Source: a virus. Taken from it: a DNA stretch of 20,051 nucleotides. Made by a program: the position numbers and the translations under genes. Positions within the stretch are counted from its first letter, which is position 1; each line of letters opens with the position of its first letter. The stretch lies in the IMG/VR virus record IMGVR_UViG_3300047560_001700, positions 1 to 20,051 of that record. The stretch is one strand, 5' to 3'. The notes beneath the pieces are model-generated. The model did no database searches. It was not told where the DNA came from and saw only the letters and a list, made by a program, of their open reading frames with translations. This document shows positions 12,317-18,110 of this stretch, piece after piece.

Positions 12317-12654
12317 AAGTAATCATTGCTGGTGGTCGTGACTACCATAACTACGAAACTCTCTTGGAAGCAATTACTGAGGCTCAGTTCGATATTACTA
12401 CTGTAGTGTCTGGTGGAGCCGTTGGTGTTGATGCTCTTGGAGAACGATACGCTGAAGAGATGAATAAAACTCTCAATGTGTACGAAGCTGACTGGGCTAC
12501 GCATGGTCGTGCTGCTGGTCCAATTCGTAATCGTAAGATGGCAGAGAATGCAGAAGCACTCATTGCTATCTGGGATGGACAGTCACGTGGTACTAAGAAT
12601 ATGATCGAGACTGCAACTAAGAAAGGATTGTTAGTGTATGTCAAACGAATCTGA
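12313..12654 (+). CDS. SLOG / DUF2493 family nucleotide-binding protein
   Basis: A 113-residue Rossmann-like protein with a GTG start in a GTGA overlap; this puts KVIIAGGRDY at the N-terminus, the normal family start, whereas ATG 12268 would add 15 unrelated residues. Motifs: AGGRDY (6-11), SGGAVGVDALGERYA (33-47), ADWATHGRAAGPIRN (59-73) and ALIAIWDGQSRGT (82-94). DUF2493 belongs to the SLOG superfamily, whose members bind or process nucleotides and NAD-derived ligands. The exact ligand is unknown. In this context sensing or removal of a nucleotide signal is an attractive inference. Confidence 0.85.
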   Translation: MKVIIAGGRDYHNYETLLEAITEAQFDITTVVSGGAVGVDALGERYAEEMNKTLNVYEADWATHGRAAGPIRNRKMAENAEALIAIWDGQSRGTKNMIETATKKGLLVYVKRI

Positions 12655-12889
12655 TATAATCAAAGACATCATTCGTCGTACCAACGCTAAGGTCAAACTG
12701 ATTCGTAAGCACCAGAAAGAACTTCAGGAGATATACGATCAATGTAACCACCATGGCACAGTGGAGCAAAAGTCCAGCTATTTCTCTGGATCGTACTATG
12801 ACCATGCATACACTCGCTATTGGGCTCAATGCACCGTCTGTGGTAAGAAATCCGAGGAAGTGACGAAAGAACACAGCTACTACGGGTAA
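12638..12889 (+). CDS. Small zinc-binding protein with N-terminal helix
   Basis: An 83-residue protein. A charged helix (residues 5-34) precedes a four-ligand site: Cys36, His38 or His39, and Cys65-x2-Cys68 (QCTVCGK). The Ser/Tyr-rich loop between (SSYFSGSYYDHAYTRYW) would be the zinc-ribbon arm. It overlaps the SLOG gene by 17 bases and is the last gene before the operon terminator. Confidence 0.76.
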   Translation: MSNESDIIKDIIRRTNAKVKLIRKHQKELQEIYDQCNHHGTVEQKSSYFSGSYYDHAYTRYWAQCTVCGKKSEEVTKEHSYYG

Positions 12890-12909
12890 TACTTTAGGTT
12901 TACTTTAAT

Positions 12910-12932
12910 AACCCCACCTTGCGTGGGGTTTT
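12910..12932 (+). terminator. Rho-independent terminator
   Basis: AACCCCAC (12910-12917) pairs perfectly with GTGGGGTT (12923-12930) around CTTGC, ending in TTTT (12929-12932). It closes the operon that begins at 7083. Confidence 0.88.
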
Positions 12933-12944
12933 GTCATTTAGTTG

Positions 12945-12972
12945 TTGTCGAAATTGCAGATTGATGTATAAT
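12945..12972 (+). promoter_or_regulatory. Sigma-70-type promoter with expected start at the ATG
   Basis: TTGTCG (12945-12950), 16-bp spacer, TATAAT (12967-12972). Seven bases beyond the -10 is 12979, the A of the only sensible ATG of the next gene, so the transcript is predicted to be leaderless. Confidence 0.78.
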
Positions 12973-12978
12973 AACTAC

Positions 12979-13155
12979 ATGGAAACGAAAAACAAACCCT
13001 CTCGCCTCTACTTCGGTAACACTTGGTTCACGATGCCTTTCCGTGTTCATGGTTATTGGGTCGAGGACGCTACTGGTAAGAACGTCGCTGAAGCTGCTAG
13101 CCGAGAGTTAGCTGAAGCCATCAAACAGACCCTGAACGCTATGGAGCCAAAATGA
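12979..13155 (+). CDS. Small protein, probably translated from a leaderless mRNA
   Basis: A 58-residue protein from ATG 12979. A longer frame using TTG 12919 would lie over the terminator and promoter and is rejected. The protein has a beta-like half (SRLYFGNTWFTMPFRVHGYWVED) and a helix (VAEAASRELAEAIKQTLNAM), as in small single-domain phage proteins. There is no Shine-Dalgarno because the promoter -10 ends six bases before the ATG. It joins the next gene by ATGA. Function unknown. Confidence 0.75.
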   Translation: METKNKPSRLYFGNTWFTMPFRVHGYWVEDATGKNVAEAASRELAEAIKQTLNAMEPK

Positions 13156-13304
13156 AGTACATTCTAGTTGAAGCAACAAACCCTAAAGAGTTAATGGTTC
13201 GTGTGAACGATTTTATTAGTGAAGGCTACAAGCCACAAGGTGGAATCAGCGTTGCCTGCCACTATAGCGGTAGCATCTACTACACTCAAGCAATGGTGAA
13301 ATAA
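13152..13304 (+). CDS. DUF1737-like small protein
   Basis: A 50-residue protein at an ATGA junction. GGAG lies just upstream. The pattern MKYILVEATNPKELMVRV, then EGYKPQGGISV and YYTQAMVK is that of DUF1737, a short domain found in phages and bacteria with a helix and three strands. Its function is not known. Confidence 0.78.
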   Translation: MKYILVEATNPKELMVRVNDFISEGYKPQGGISVACHYSGSIYYTQAMVK

Positions 13305-13305
13305 C

Positions 13306-13479
13306 ATGTACGAGATCGTCCTAGAAGAGTCTTATCAGCCCGAATTCGGTCGTCCATATCAGTCCGAGAGAGTCATTAGAACAATGCTCTCGCTCTTGGA
13401 TGCACAGCTGGAGACCGCTGAGTATAACATCAAACGCACCTCCAACCAGTATTTCTTCTATCGGGAGTCTAAAAAGTAA
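13306..13479 (+). CDS. Small protein of unknown function
   Basis: A 57-residue ORF starting two bases after the DUF1737 stop. No good Shine-Dalgarno is seen, so re-initiation by the coupled ribosome is likely. It has an N-terminal strand (MYEIVLEESY), an Arg-rich helix (SERVIRTMLSLLDAQLETAEY) and an aromatic end (QYFFYRESKK). It may act in nucleic-acid or protein binding; nothing specific can be said. Confidence 0.65.
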   Translation: MYEIVLEESYQPEFGRPYQSERVIRTMLSLLDAQLETAEYNIKRTSNQYFFYRESKK

Positions 13480-13577
13480 ACCTAAAGTATTACACCAGAT
13501 TTGAGGGTTATTCCAGATACTTGTTGTCTTAAATACTCACTTCGGTAATAATTACTACAGTTGATTAGGAGAACGAA
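13477..13577 (+). repeat. Terminator-less intergenic promoter cassette, copy 1
   Basis: Begins at the stop codon with TAAACCTAAAGTATTAC, then CAGATTTGA and CCAGATA blocks, TTGTTGTC and a promoter. The first 50 or so bases recur at 14342 with few changes. There is no hairpin with a U-run, unlike the CCCCAC-type cassettes. The downstream half matches the promoters at 107 and 19097. Confidence 0.72.
13524..13552 (+). promoter_or_regulatory. Sigma-70-type promoter with conserved leader
   Basis: TTGTCT (13524-13529), 17-bp spacer, AATAAT (13547-13552), then the ACTACAGTTGATTAGGA leader ending in the ribosome-binding site for ATG 13578. It is the same promoter type as at 107 and 19097. Confidence 0.78.
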
Positions 13578-13721
13578 ATGAACCGAAATGATCTGATTGA
13601 ATTGATTCTTGACCATGCTATCCAGAGTGGTGTTTACTCTGAATTGTTTATGGATCGTCTCCGTGGTAGCAGTGATTCTGAATTGGCTACCATCCTCGAG
13701 AAATTTGAAGAAACCATCTAA
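13578..13721 (+). CDS. Small helical protein, unknown
   Basis: A 47-residue protein eight bases after TTAGGAG, first gene behind the promoter at 13524. It is all helical and acidic (DLIELILDHAIQSGVY, SELATILEKFEETI). Placement directly behind a promoter and strong ribosome-binding site makes it a real gene. Unknown function. Confidence 0.75.
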   Translation: MNRNDLIELILDHAIQSGVYSELFMDRLRGSSDSELATILEKFEETI

Positions 13722-13731
13722 GGAAATCAAA

Positions 13732-13878
13732 ATGCGTGTTACTTTTCGTCTCGTTCGTATCGGTGAAGTGTTTAACTGTAATGGTAACACTTATGTAAAG
13801 AAGTCCACTCGGACTGCTCTGATGCTCTCTGCTCCCCATACGTTCTACTTCAGCCAGACTGACGACTGCAGGATCTAA
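13732..13878 (+). CDS. Small beta-rich protein, unknown
   Basis: A 48-residue protein from ATG 13732, which follows AAGGAAA with proper spacing. The sequence is mostly strand-like (MRVTFRLVRIGEVFNCNG, NTYVKKS, TFYFSQTDDCRI) with two Cys. An in-frame ORF from 13609 exists but its first 41 residues overlap the well-supported 13578 gene in another frame, so I place the start here. Confidence 0.72.
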   Translation: MRVTFRLVRIGEVFNCNGNTYVKKSTRTALMLSAPHTFYFSQTDDCRI

Positions 13879-13879
13879 A

Positions 13880-14047
13880 ATGAAATTTATTCGTACCCAA
13901 ATTCTGTCTCGTGTCGTGGTGGTGTTCATGGCTCTCTACGTGCTGGTGGTTGGTCTGATCAGCCCAAAAACAATGCTGACCGTTATCACCGATGCAGTCA
14001 ATCGTCAGGATATAATTGACACTGAGATCGATCGTCTTCACAAGTAA
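13880..14047 (+). CDS. Single-pass membrane protein
   Basis: A 55-residue protein. A basic N-terminus (MKFIRTQILSR) precedes one hydrophobic helix (VVVVFMALYVLVVGLI, about 12-27) and a polar tail with a short amphipathic helix (DIIDTEIDRLHK). Starts one base after the preceding stop. It could be an uncleaved signal anchor. Confidence 0.72.
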   Translation: MKFIRTQILSRVVVVFMALYVLVVGLISPKTMLTVITDAVNRQDIIDTEIDRLHK

Positions 14048-14056
14048 GGAATCAAA

Positions 14057-14344
14057 ATGAAACAATCTACCGATGGGCTGCCACAGATCCGAATGACCCT
14101 GCGACTGATCGATCCAACTTGGAAGGCAGTTTTTGCTGACGGCTCACCCAAAGCGATCAACACCGACACCATGTACAAAGAGTACGAAATCATGGTCGAT
14201 ATCGTCCAGCTGAACCTGAATTCAGGTGGAATGCGTATCCGTTACGAATGGCCATCCAAGTACACCAAGAGAGGTTTCGAGATCTGCACCCAAGACGTGT
14301 CTATCGACCACTTCTTCAAGCACTTTAACATCGAACAAAAGTAA
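14057..14344 (+). CDS. Phage protein of unknown function
   Basis: A 95-residue protein with AAGGAA before ATG 14057. Strands (RMTLRLIDPTWKAVFADG, YEIMVDIVQLNL, MRIRYEW) and a C-terminal helix (IDHFFKHFNIEQK) are predicted. It is the last gene of the unit and its stop starts the second terminator-less cassette. Not recognised. Confidence 0.75.
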   Translation: MKQSTDGLPQIRMTLRLIDPTWKAVFADGSPKAINTDTMYKEYEIMVDIVQLNLNSGGMRIRYEWPSKYTKRGFEICTQDVSIDHFFKHFNIEQK

Positions 14345-14443
14345 ACCTAAAGTATTACATCAGATTTGAAGGTTATTTCCAGATAGTTGTTGTCCAAATT
14401 GCAGATTGATGTATAATAGAGTCATCTGATAAGGAAGAATGAA
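14342..14443 (+). repeat. Terminator-less intergenic promoter cassette, copy 2
   Basis: Begins at the stop codon with TAAACCTAAAGTATTAC and follows the spacer at 13477 closely for about 50 bases. The promoter half instead matches the spacer at 12945-12974. Confidence 0.72.
14390..14417 (+). promoter_or_regulatory. Sigma-70-type promoter
   Basis: TTGTCC (14390-14395), 16-bp spacer, TATAAT (14412-14417). The stretch 14387-14419 differs from 12942-12974 at one base. A normal leader with AAGGAAG follows. Confidence 0.8.
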
Positions 14444-14647
14444 ATGAAAATCGAATCAATGTTCTACGTGGCTCTTGGTACTGTGGTTGATGAGATCGAA
14501 AAGGCTGATTTCTACAAAGGGATTGTCGAGTTGGCAGAAACAACAGATGAAGCTAATCGCTATGCTCGTCGTGCGCTCAAGTATAAGGCTAAGGCTATCG
14601 TAGGTTTCGATCGTGAGATGGATCGCTTAGTGAAGGAATACAAATGA
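14444..14647 (+). CDS. Small helical protein, unknown
   Basis: A 67-residue protein behind the promoter at 14390; the upstream ATG 14439 reads two codons and stops, so 14444 is the start. Helices ESMFYVALGTVVDEIEK and DEANRYARRALKYKAKAIV are followed by a charged end (REMDRLVKEYK). It overlaps the next ORF by ATGA. No function recognised. Confidence 0.75.
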   Translation: MKIESMFYVALGTVVDEIEKADFYKGIVELAETTDEANRYARRALKYKAKAIVGFDREMDRLVKEYK

Positions 14648-14724
14648 TTAACGCTAAAGAATTTCAGGAACAATTGGAATGGTTTTGGTTGTTTTGCCAA
14701 GAAGAAGCATGGAGTGAAGAATGA
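14644..14724 (+). CDS. 26-residue aromatic peptide gene
   Basis: ATG 14644 (ATGA overlap) has AAGGA six bases upstream. The peptide is acidic and aromatic (EQLEWFWLFCQEE). Its end overlaps the next start by ATGA. The tight junctions on both sides favour a true micro-gene, but a relay role cannot be excluded. Confidence 0.5.
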   Translation: MINAKEFQEQLEWFWLFCQEEAWSEE

Positions 14725-14957
14725 GTCAACGTGCCCGTGAGTATTTCAATACGTATCCTTGCCCTAATGAGCCACGATACTTTACACTGTTCGGCTATCT
14801 GTTCTCTGCCAACTGGGCTGACGACTGCTGGACACATATCACTGATCGAGAGAAAGAAAAGACTGATTACATCCACTTTGGCAAGGTTCGTAATATGAAT
14901 GGCCAAACGATGTATGAGATTGTTATCTGGAAATTTTTATTGTTGTGGGGTAAATGA
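14721..14957 (+). CDS. Small protein of unknown function
   Basis: A 78-residue protein with GGAG six bases before ATG 14721. It is rich in aromatic residues (REYFNTYPCPNEPRYFTLFGYLF) with two Cys and two Trp in the middle, and ends in a short hydrophobic stretch (YEIVIWKFLLLWGK). It may be a peripheral membrane or a small globular protein. Confidence 0.74.
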   Translation: MSQRAREYFNTYPCPNEPRYFTLFGYLFSANWADDCWTHITDREKEKTDYIHFGKVRNMNGQTMYEIVIWKFLLLWGK

Positions 14958-15181
14958 TGAGTATCGTAAATGAAGTGATGAAGGATTCAGATATCGTATT
15001 CGAAGAGTCAATCAGTGGTGTGCCCATTGCTCTGCTCTCTATGGATGACATGCACTGTTTCGCTGAGAATTTGATCTTTGAAGTCATCCGTGGACTCCGA
15101 GAGTCGTATCCACCAGACGACTGCGTACCCATCGAAGAGATCGAAGCCCACCTGCAAGAGAAGTTTGGATTAGACGTATAA
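14954..15181 (+). CDS. Small acidic protein, unknown
   Basis: A 75-residue protein at an ATGATGA junction; either of the two adjacent ATG codons may be used. Mixed helices and strands, acidic (MKDSDIVFEESISGV, CVPIEEIEAHLQEKFGL). No metal site or membrane segment. Unknown. Confidence 0.75.
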   Translation: MMSIVNEVMKDSDIVFEESISGVPIALLSMDDMHCFAENLIFEVIRGLRESYPPDDCVPIEEIEAHLQEKFGLDV

Positions 15182-15191
15182 AGGAATTAAA

Positions 15192-15404
15192 ATGAAAGCA
15201 CTCAAAGACCCAGCATGCTGGTTTATGTTCTACTTCTGGATGATCATCTTCACCTTTGGTAATGCATACTACTCTGTACCGAAAGGCTATACAACTTGGG
15301 GTGGCACGTTCGTGGAGTACGGCATATTCGAGAAGTCAATCGGTGCGTTCATGGCATCAGTTGGTTGGCCACTCTACTGGTCCACTAAGCTATGGAGCCA
15401 GTGA
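15192..15404 (+). CDS. Small membrane protein
   Basis: A 70-residue protein preceded by AAAGGAA. An aromatic membrane helix (WFMFYFWMIIFTFGNAYY, about 10-27) and a second weaker hydrophobic stretch (IGAFMASVGWPLYW, about 50-63) suggest two passes. The stop shares a base with the next start (TGATG). Confidence 0.77.
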   Translation: MKALKDPACWFMFYFWMIIFTFGNAYYSVPKGYTTWGGTFVEYGIFEKSIGAFMASVGWPLYWSTKLWSQ

Positions 15405-15598
15405 TGAAACTACGATATTTTACGATGCAAAATAGAGTCACAGCTGAGTCGGTGAAGGAATACGCCAGAGCCAATGACCTGTCACTGATGGATGCCAAGC
15501 GACGACTGGAGAATCAATCATCCACTAACCTACAATATTGGGATGGACATGCAGAACAATGGGTCACTGTGCCTTACGTTACGGAGTATAGAGAATGA
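15404..15598 (+). CDS. Small protein of unknown function
   Basis: A 64-residue protein from ATG 15404 in a TGATG junction; ATG 15392 would overlap the membrane protein further. A helical segment (ESVKEYARANDLSLMDAKRRLENQ) resembles a small DNA- or protein-binding helix pair, followed by an aromatic end (LQYWDGHAEQWVTVPY). No family named. Confidence 0.72.
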   Translation: MKLRYFTMQNRVTAESVKEYARANDLSLMDAKRRLENQSSTNLQYWDGHAEQWVTVPYVTEYRE

Positions 15599-15801
15599 TT
15601 TGCACTGAATGTAAACAAGACGAAGACTGCCGACCATACGGACATAATGGAGCATACATCTGCTTTGAGTGCGCCATGAAGGACGAAGAACGGACTAATC
15701 GAAACTTTCTGGCTCAACTGGAAGCAGCTGCCAAACAATCGAGTACAGTCATTATCGGTGAGGAAACTGGTCCACGACCAATGAATGGAGTAACACAATG
15801 A
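15595..15801 (+). CDS. Small zinc-finger-like protein
   Basis: A 68-residue protein at an ATGA junction. Cys3-x2-Cys6, Cys12 and Cys23-x2-Cys26 (ICTEC, DCRPYGHNGAYICFEC) form a treble-clef or ribbon-like site typical of small phage proteins. The C-terminal half is helical then flexible. Possibly a nucleic-acid or protein adaptor. Confidence 0.77.
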   Translation: MICTECKQDEDCRPYGHNGAYICFECAMKDEERTNRNFLAQLEAAAKQSSTVIIGEETGPRPMNGVTQ

Positions 15802-15977
15802 AAGTAGCATACGCTGTTGATATGATTGATCCACATTGTCCTTCTGAACGAATCGACTGTGGTCTATTTGAAACCCTCGAGAAAGCAGGTAAGTTCATCG
15901 AGAAAGAACGAGTTCAATACTCTGAACGTATGGAATGGGAAGTCACTGAACACATTTATCATGATGGTGACCAATGA
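15798..15977 (+). CDS. Small protein of unknown function
   Basis: A 59-residue protein with GGAG seven bases before ATG 15798 and ATGA junctions on both sides. Two Cys (PHCPSERIDCG), a helix (LFETLEKAGKFIEKERVQY) and an acidic end. Not recognised. Confidence 0.72.
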   Translation: MKVAYAVDMIDPHCPSERIDCGLFETLEKAGKFIEKERVQYSERMEWEVTEHIYHDGDQ

Positions 15978-16276
15978 ACAACAGAATGACAGAACTATAC
16001 GCTAAGGCTTGTTTGGAAGCTAGAGATATCCACCAAACAGACGTACCTGCGTTCATATCCTGTATGGCTGAGAAGTTCGGTAACCTAATCGTACGAGAAG
16101 CCATTATGGCTCTGTACGAAGACGACGGTGCAACTCACCATGAACGACTACTAACAGAACACTTTGGAATCTGCGACCATGAGTGGGTCAGCGCCAAGAA
16201 TCCAGTCGTAGTGAATGGTAGTATATGCGTCAAGTGTGGTGCACTCGATCCAAGAGAACCAGAGGAACTAAGATGA
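15974..16276 (+). CDS. LIVRE-family phage protein with C-terminal zinc ribbon
   Basis: A 100-residue protein. The N-terminal helical part carries EKFGNLIVRE (33-42) and an HFG near 63-65, a pattern shared with the protein at 16682 and familiar from many phage hypothetical proteins. The C-terminus adds Cys67-x-His69 and Cys85-x2-Cys88 (ICDHEWVSAKN, ICVKCGA), a zinc ribbon. It is probably a fusion of two small domains. Function unknown. ATGA junctions on both sides. Confidence 0.77.
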   Translation: MNNRMTELYAKACLEARDIHQTDVPAFISCMAEKFGNLIVREAIMALYEDDGATHHERLLTEHFGICDHEWVSAKNPVVVNGSICVKCGALDPREPEELR

Positions 16277-16518
16277 AACCTGTAGCAGCACAATGCAAAT
16301 TCGACACTGAACGAGAGTGGAGTCCATGCTCCGTGGAACACCATAACCTAGTACAATCTCAACCAGAGAAGTGGCCAACCTACAATACTCGACTACTCTA
16401 TCCTAGGGAAGCGATTGACGAAATGCTCAATGATATTCTCTCTATCTGTGAGCATATGGGTAATGCTGGTCTAGATGGTCACTACTGCGCTGATGAGATT
16501 GCGAGTAAATACAAATGA
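16273..16518 (+). CDS. Small protein of unknown function
   Basis: An 81-residue protein from the ATGA junction at 16273; the frame is open to 16225 but a start there would overlap the previous gene. AGAGGAA lies upstream. The N-terminal half has Cys/Trp/His (TEREWSPCSVEHHNLV, EKWPTYNTRLLY), the C-terminal half is a helix with Cys and His (ICEHMGNAGLDGHYC). Possible metal site. Unrecognised. Confidence 0.74.
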   Translation: MKPVAAQCKFDTEREWSPCSVEHHNLVQSQPEKWPTYNTRLLYPREAIDEMLNDILSICEHMGNAGLDGHYCADEIASKYK

Positions 16519-16685
16519 CTCTAGAGAATGCACTAAAGATTAAAGAACTGCTACAGGAGCTAGTGCCAGATCCAACTATCGACTTCGGTCCAGCCTATGA
16601 AGGAACGAAGCAACGACAGAAGGAAGCAATACAAATACTCAATGCAGAGATTCGATGGATGAAAGCACTAAGGAAGAAAGCATGA
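16515..16685 (+). CDS. Small helical protein, unknown
   Basis: A 56-residue protein between two ATGA junctions. A leading helix (ENALKIKELLQELV), a loop with DFGPAYEGTKQRQ and a long basic helix (EAIQILNAEIRWMKALRKK). A helical hairpin is likely. Its frame contains the ribosome-binding site (AAGGAAG) of the next gene. Confidence 0.7.
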   Translation: MTLENALKIKELLQELVPDPTIDFGPAYEGTKQRQKEAIQILNAEIRWMKALRKKA

Positions 16686-16987
16686 ACGAACGATACCACA
16701 AACTTGCCAATGAAGCATGGTGCTCAGTAAATCAAAGGATCGGATTTAATGATGCACAGAGACGAGAGTTATTTGAACGAGAGTTCGCCGAGTTGATTGT
16801 TAGGGAATGTATCGGATGTTGTGAACAAGTTATCAGCGATCCTGTTCCTAAATCAGTTGATACTTTTGAACAAGGTGGAATCCATTGTATGGACGAGATT
16901 AAACAACACTTCGGAGTTGGTATGTCAACGGAAGATAAAAAGACCCTAATCAAAGAATTACTGGGAGTGAAGAATGAAACTAACTGA
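16682..16987 (+). CDS. LIVRE-family phage protein, paralogue of the 15974 gene
   Basis: A 101-residue protein from the ATGA junction at 16682, with AAGGAAG upstream. MNERYHKLANEA, EFAELIVRE (34-42) and HFGVG (76-80) align with MNNRMTELYAKA, EKFGNLIVRE and HFG of the 15974 product, so the two are likely diverged copies. This copy has three other Cys (CIGCCE) and no C-terminal zinc ribbon. Function unknown. Confidence 0.78.
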   Translation: MNERYHKLANEAWCSVNQRIGFNDAQRRELFEREFAELIVRECIGCCEQVISDPVPKSVDTFEQGGIHCMDEIKQHFGVGMSTEDKKTLIKELLGVKNETN

Positions 16988-17132
16988 AGAACACAAAGAA
17001 TACCTAATTGCTCTAAGAGACAGTGGAGTAACTAATATGTGGGGTGCTGGTCCATATCTCGAAGCCCAATTCGATCTGACTCGAGCAGAAGCCAACATTG
17101 TTCTAATAGAGTGGATCAAGTCGTTCAAATGA
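16974..17132 (+). CDS. Small protein with TNMWGAGPYL motif
   Basis: A 52-residue protein with GGGAG before ATG 16974 and a 14-base overlap with the previous gene. The order YLIALRDSGVTNM, GAGPYLEAQFDL and a C-terminal helix ending in EWIKSF is a familiar pattern of short phage proteins without known role. Four of its six leucines are CTA codons, unlike genes before 8 kb. Confidence 0.74.
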   Translation: MKLTEEHKEYLIALRDSGVTNMWGAGPYLEAQFDLTRAEANIVLIEWIKSFK

Positions 17133-17260
17133 TATACCTACTCTTTGCAATACTCATCGTCCCTCTCTGTGCCATAGCAGTCTGGTTCGTACTGGCTAAT
17201 AAGGCATCAGATGAACGATACGAGAGAGAACTGGATCGAATCTATGGGAGAAAACGATGA
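17129..17260 (+). CDS. 43-residue single-pass membrane protein
   Basis: Starts in an ATGA junction. Hydrophobic helix at 2-23 (LLFAILIVPLCAIAVWFVL), then a charged cytoplasm-type tail (ASDERYERELDRIYGRKR). An open frame extends upstream to 17039 but that part lies over the preceding gene. Function unknown. Confidence 0.7.
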   Translation: MIYLLFAILIVPLCAIAVWFVLANKASDERYERELDRIYGRKR

Positions 17261-17553
17261 TTGACTATCACCAAGCCATCCTAGAGATGCATAAGGGAAA
17301 CGTAGTCCAATACATCGGTACAATCAATGGACCAGTCTGGAGGAAAGGATTCTCCTTCTGTATGCAACGTGGGGTGATATTCGTCTATAATCCAGAACGT
17401 ATATCCTATAAGACGTGTGGTCATATGGTGTATGATCCAGACTTTCGCTATGAACTAACTGGAGAAATGGTAGATCCAAGAGGCTGGCCAACCCATCCAG
17501 AGAGTAATAAACCTAGTGCTGGCTATGCACGAATAGGAGCAAACAACGTATGA
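17257..17553 (+). CDS. Small protein, faint DUF2829/Tad2-like pattern
   Basis: A 98-residue protein with GGGAG upstream, ATGA junctions on both sides. The N-terminus (DYHQAILEMHKGNVVQYIG, then WRKGFSFCMQRGVIFVY) and the DPDFRYE end of the core recall in outline the DUF2829 fold of the Thoeris inhibitor Tad2: a helix ending in a Gly, then strands around a WRKG-like loop. The similarity is in pattern only and several typical residues are absent. Treat as an unknown protein with this as one hypothesis. Confidence 0.72.
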   Translation: MIDYHQAILEMHKGNVVQYIGTINGPVWRKGFSFCMQRGVIFVYNPERISYKTCGHMVYDPDFRYELTGEMVDPRGWPTHPESNKPSAGYARIGANNV

Positions 17554-17732
17554 AAATCAGACATGAAATCTTTACTCAAGAGTACACCGATGAAGAGCTA
17601 TATGATGTAGAACGTGACGTCTCTGAAGCCCTCCAAGAAGACTATAATCCAATTGTTGGTAATATTCCCAAGGATAAGAACGGGTTTCGTACAGGTACAT
17701 TTGTTGTATCAATCGAATGGATCAATGATTAA
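17550..17732 (+). CDS. Small acidic protein, unknown
   Basis: A 60-residue protein with AGGAG upstream. MKIRHEIFTQEYTDEE, then LYDVERDVSEALQEDYNP, and a basic strand end (FRTGTFVVSIEW) give an alpha/beta mini-domain. The pattern seems familiar from other phages but has no assigned function. TAATG junction with the next gene. Confidence 0.75.
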   Translation: MKIRHEIFTQEYTDEELYDVERDVSEALQEDYNPIVGNIPKDKNGFRTGTFVVSIEWIND

Positions 17733-17938
17733 TGGACTACGATGATGATTACCTAAGAGATAATCCACAAATTGAGTCTAGTCTCTGGTCAGAGTGGGTC
17801 TGCGTAGTATGTGGATGGGACAAGATACCGAATCCAACCCAAGAGGAATGGACTCGTCTAAAAGCTAACTTCTACCATGGGAAAGCTCCAATAGAATCAG
17901 TGGCAGAACTAAAGAAAATGAGGAATAACAATGGCTAA
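17732..17938 (+). CDS. Small protein with CxxC, unknown
   Basis: A 68-residue protein starting in a TAATG junction. Acidic N-terminus (MDYDDDYLRDN), one VCVVCGW pair, then a basic helix (TQEEWTRLKANFYHG) and an Asn-rich end. One CxxC is not enough for a full zinc site, so redox or dimer metal binding is possible. Overlaps the next gene by 8 bases. Confidence 0.7.
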   Translation: MDYDDDYLRDNPQIESSLWSEWVCVVCGWDKIPNPTQEEWTRLKANFYHGKAPIESVAELKKMRNNNG

Positions 17939-18110
17939 AGTGATTGGATTCGACGAGAAAGTATACAAACGATTCACCTGTTACTTCTGTGCAGCGATCG
18001 TACAATATGCTCCCAATGAGGACAAGTTCACGGATAAAACCGATGAAGGAACTAAGATCAAAGGTCTGTTCTGTCCGAACTGCAATGAATTTCATAGGAC
18101 TAATCCATGA
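17931..18110 (+). CDS. Small zinc-ribbon protein
   Basis: A 59-residue protein with AGGAA before ATG 17931. Cys17-x2-Cys20 and Cys48-x2-Cys51 (TCYFC ... FCPNCNEFH) form a complete zinc ribbon. A competing frame from 17944 gives a protein without such a pattern and is rejected. ATGA junction with the next gene. Confidence 0.76.
   Translation: MAKVIGFDEKVYKRFTCYFCAAIVQYAPNEDKFTDKTDEGTKIKGLFCPNCNEFHRTNP

Larger units (their letters stand above)
12887..12979 (+). repeat. Intergenic terminator-promoter cassette, copy 3
   Basis: Starts at the stop codon with TACTTTAGGTTTACTTTAAT, then the CCCCAC/GTGGGG terminator, TCATTTAGTTGTTG and a promoter. The first half matches the cassette at 3961; the promoter half is the same as that at 14387-14419 with one difference. 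It lacks the usual GTTGATTAGGA leader. Confidence 0.7.

Noticed and set aside
12919-12978. TTG-started extension of the 12979 gene
   Set aside because: It would translate the terminator and promoter, and the added residues look random.
13609-13731. Upstream extension of the 13732 gene
   Set aside because: It overlaps the 13578 gene, which has a promoter and strong SD; AAGGAAA just before ATG 13732 marks the start.
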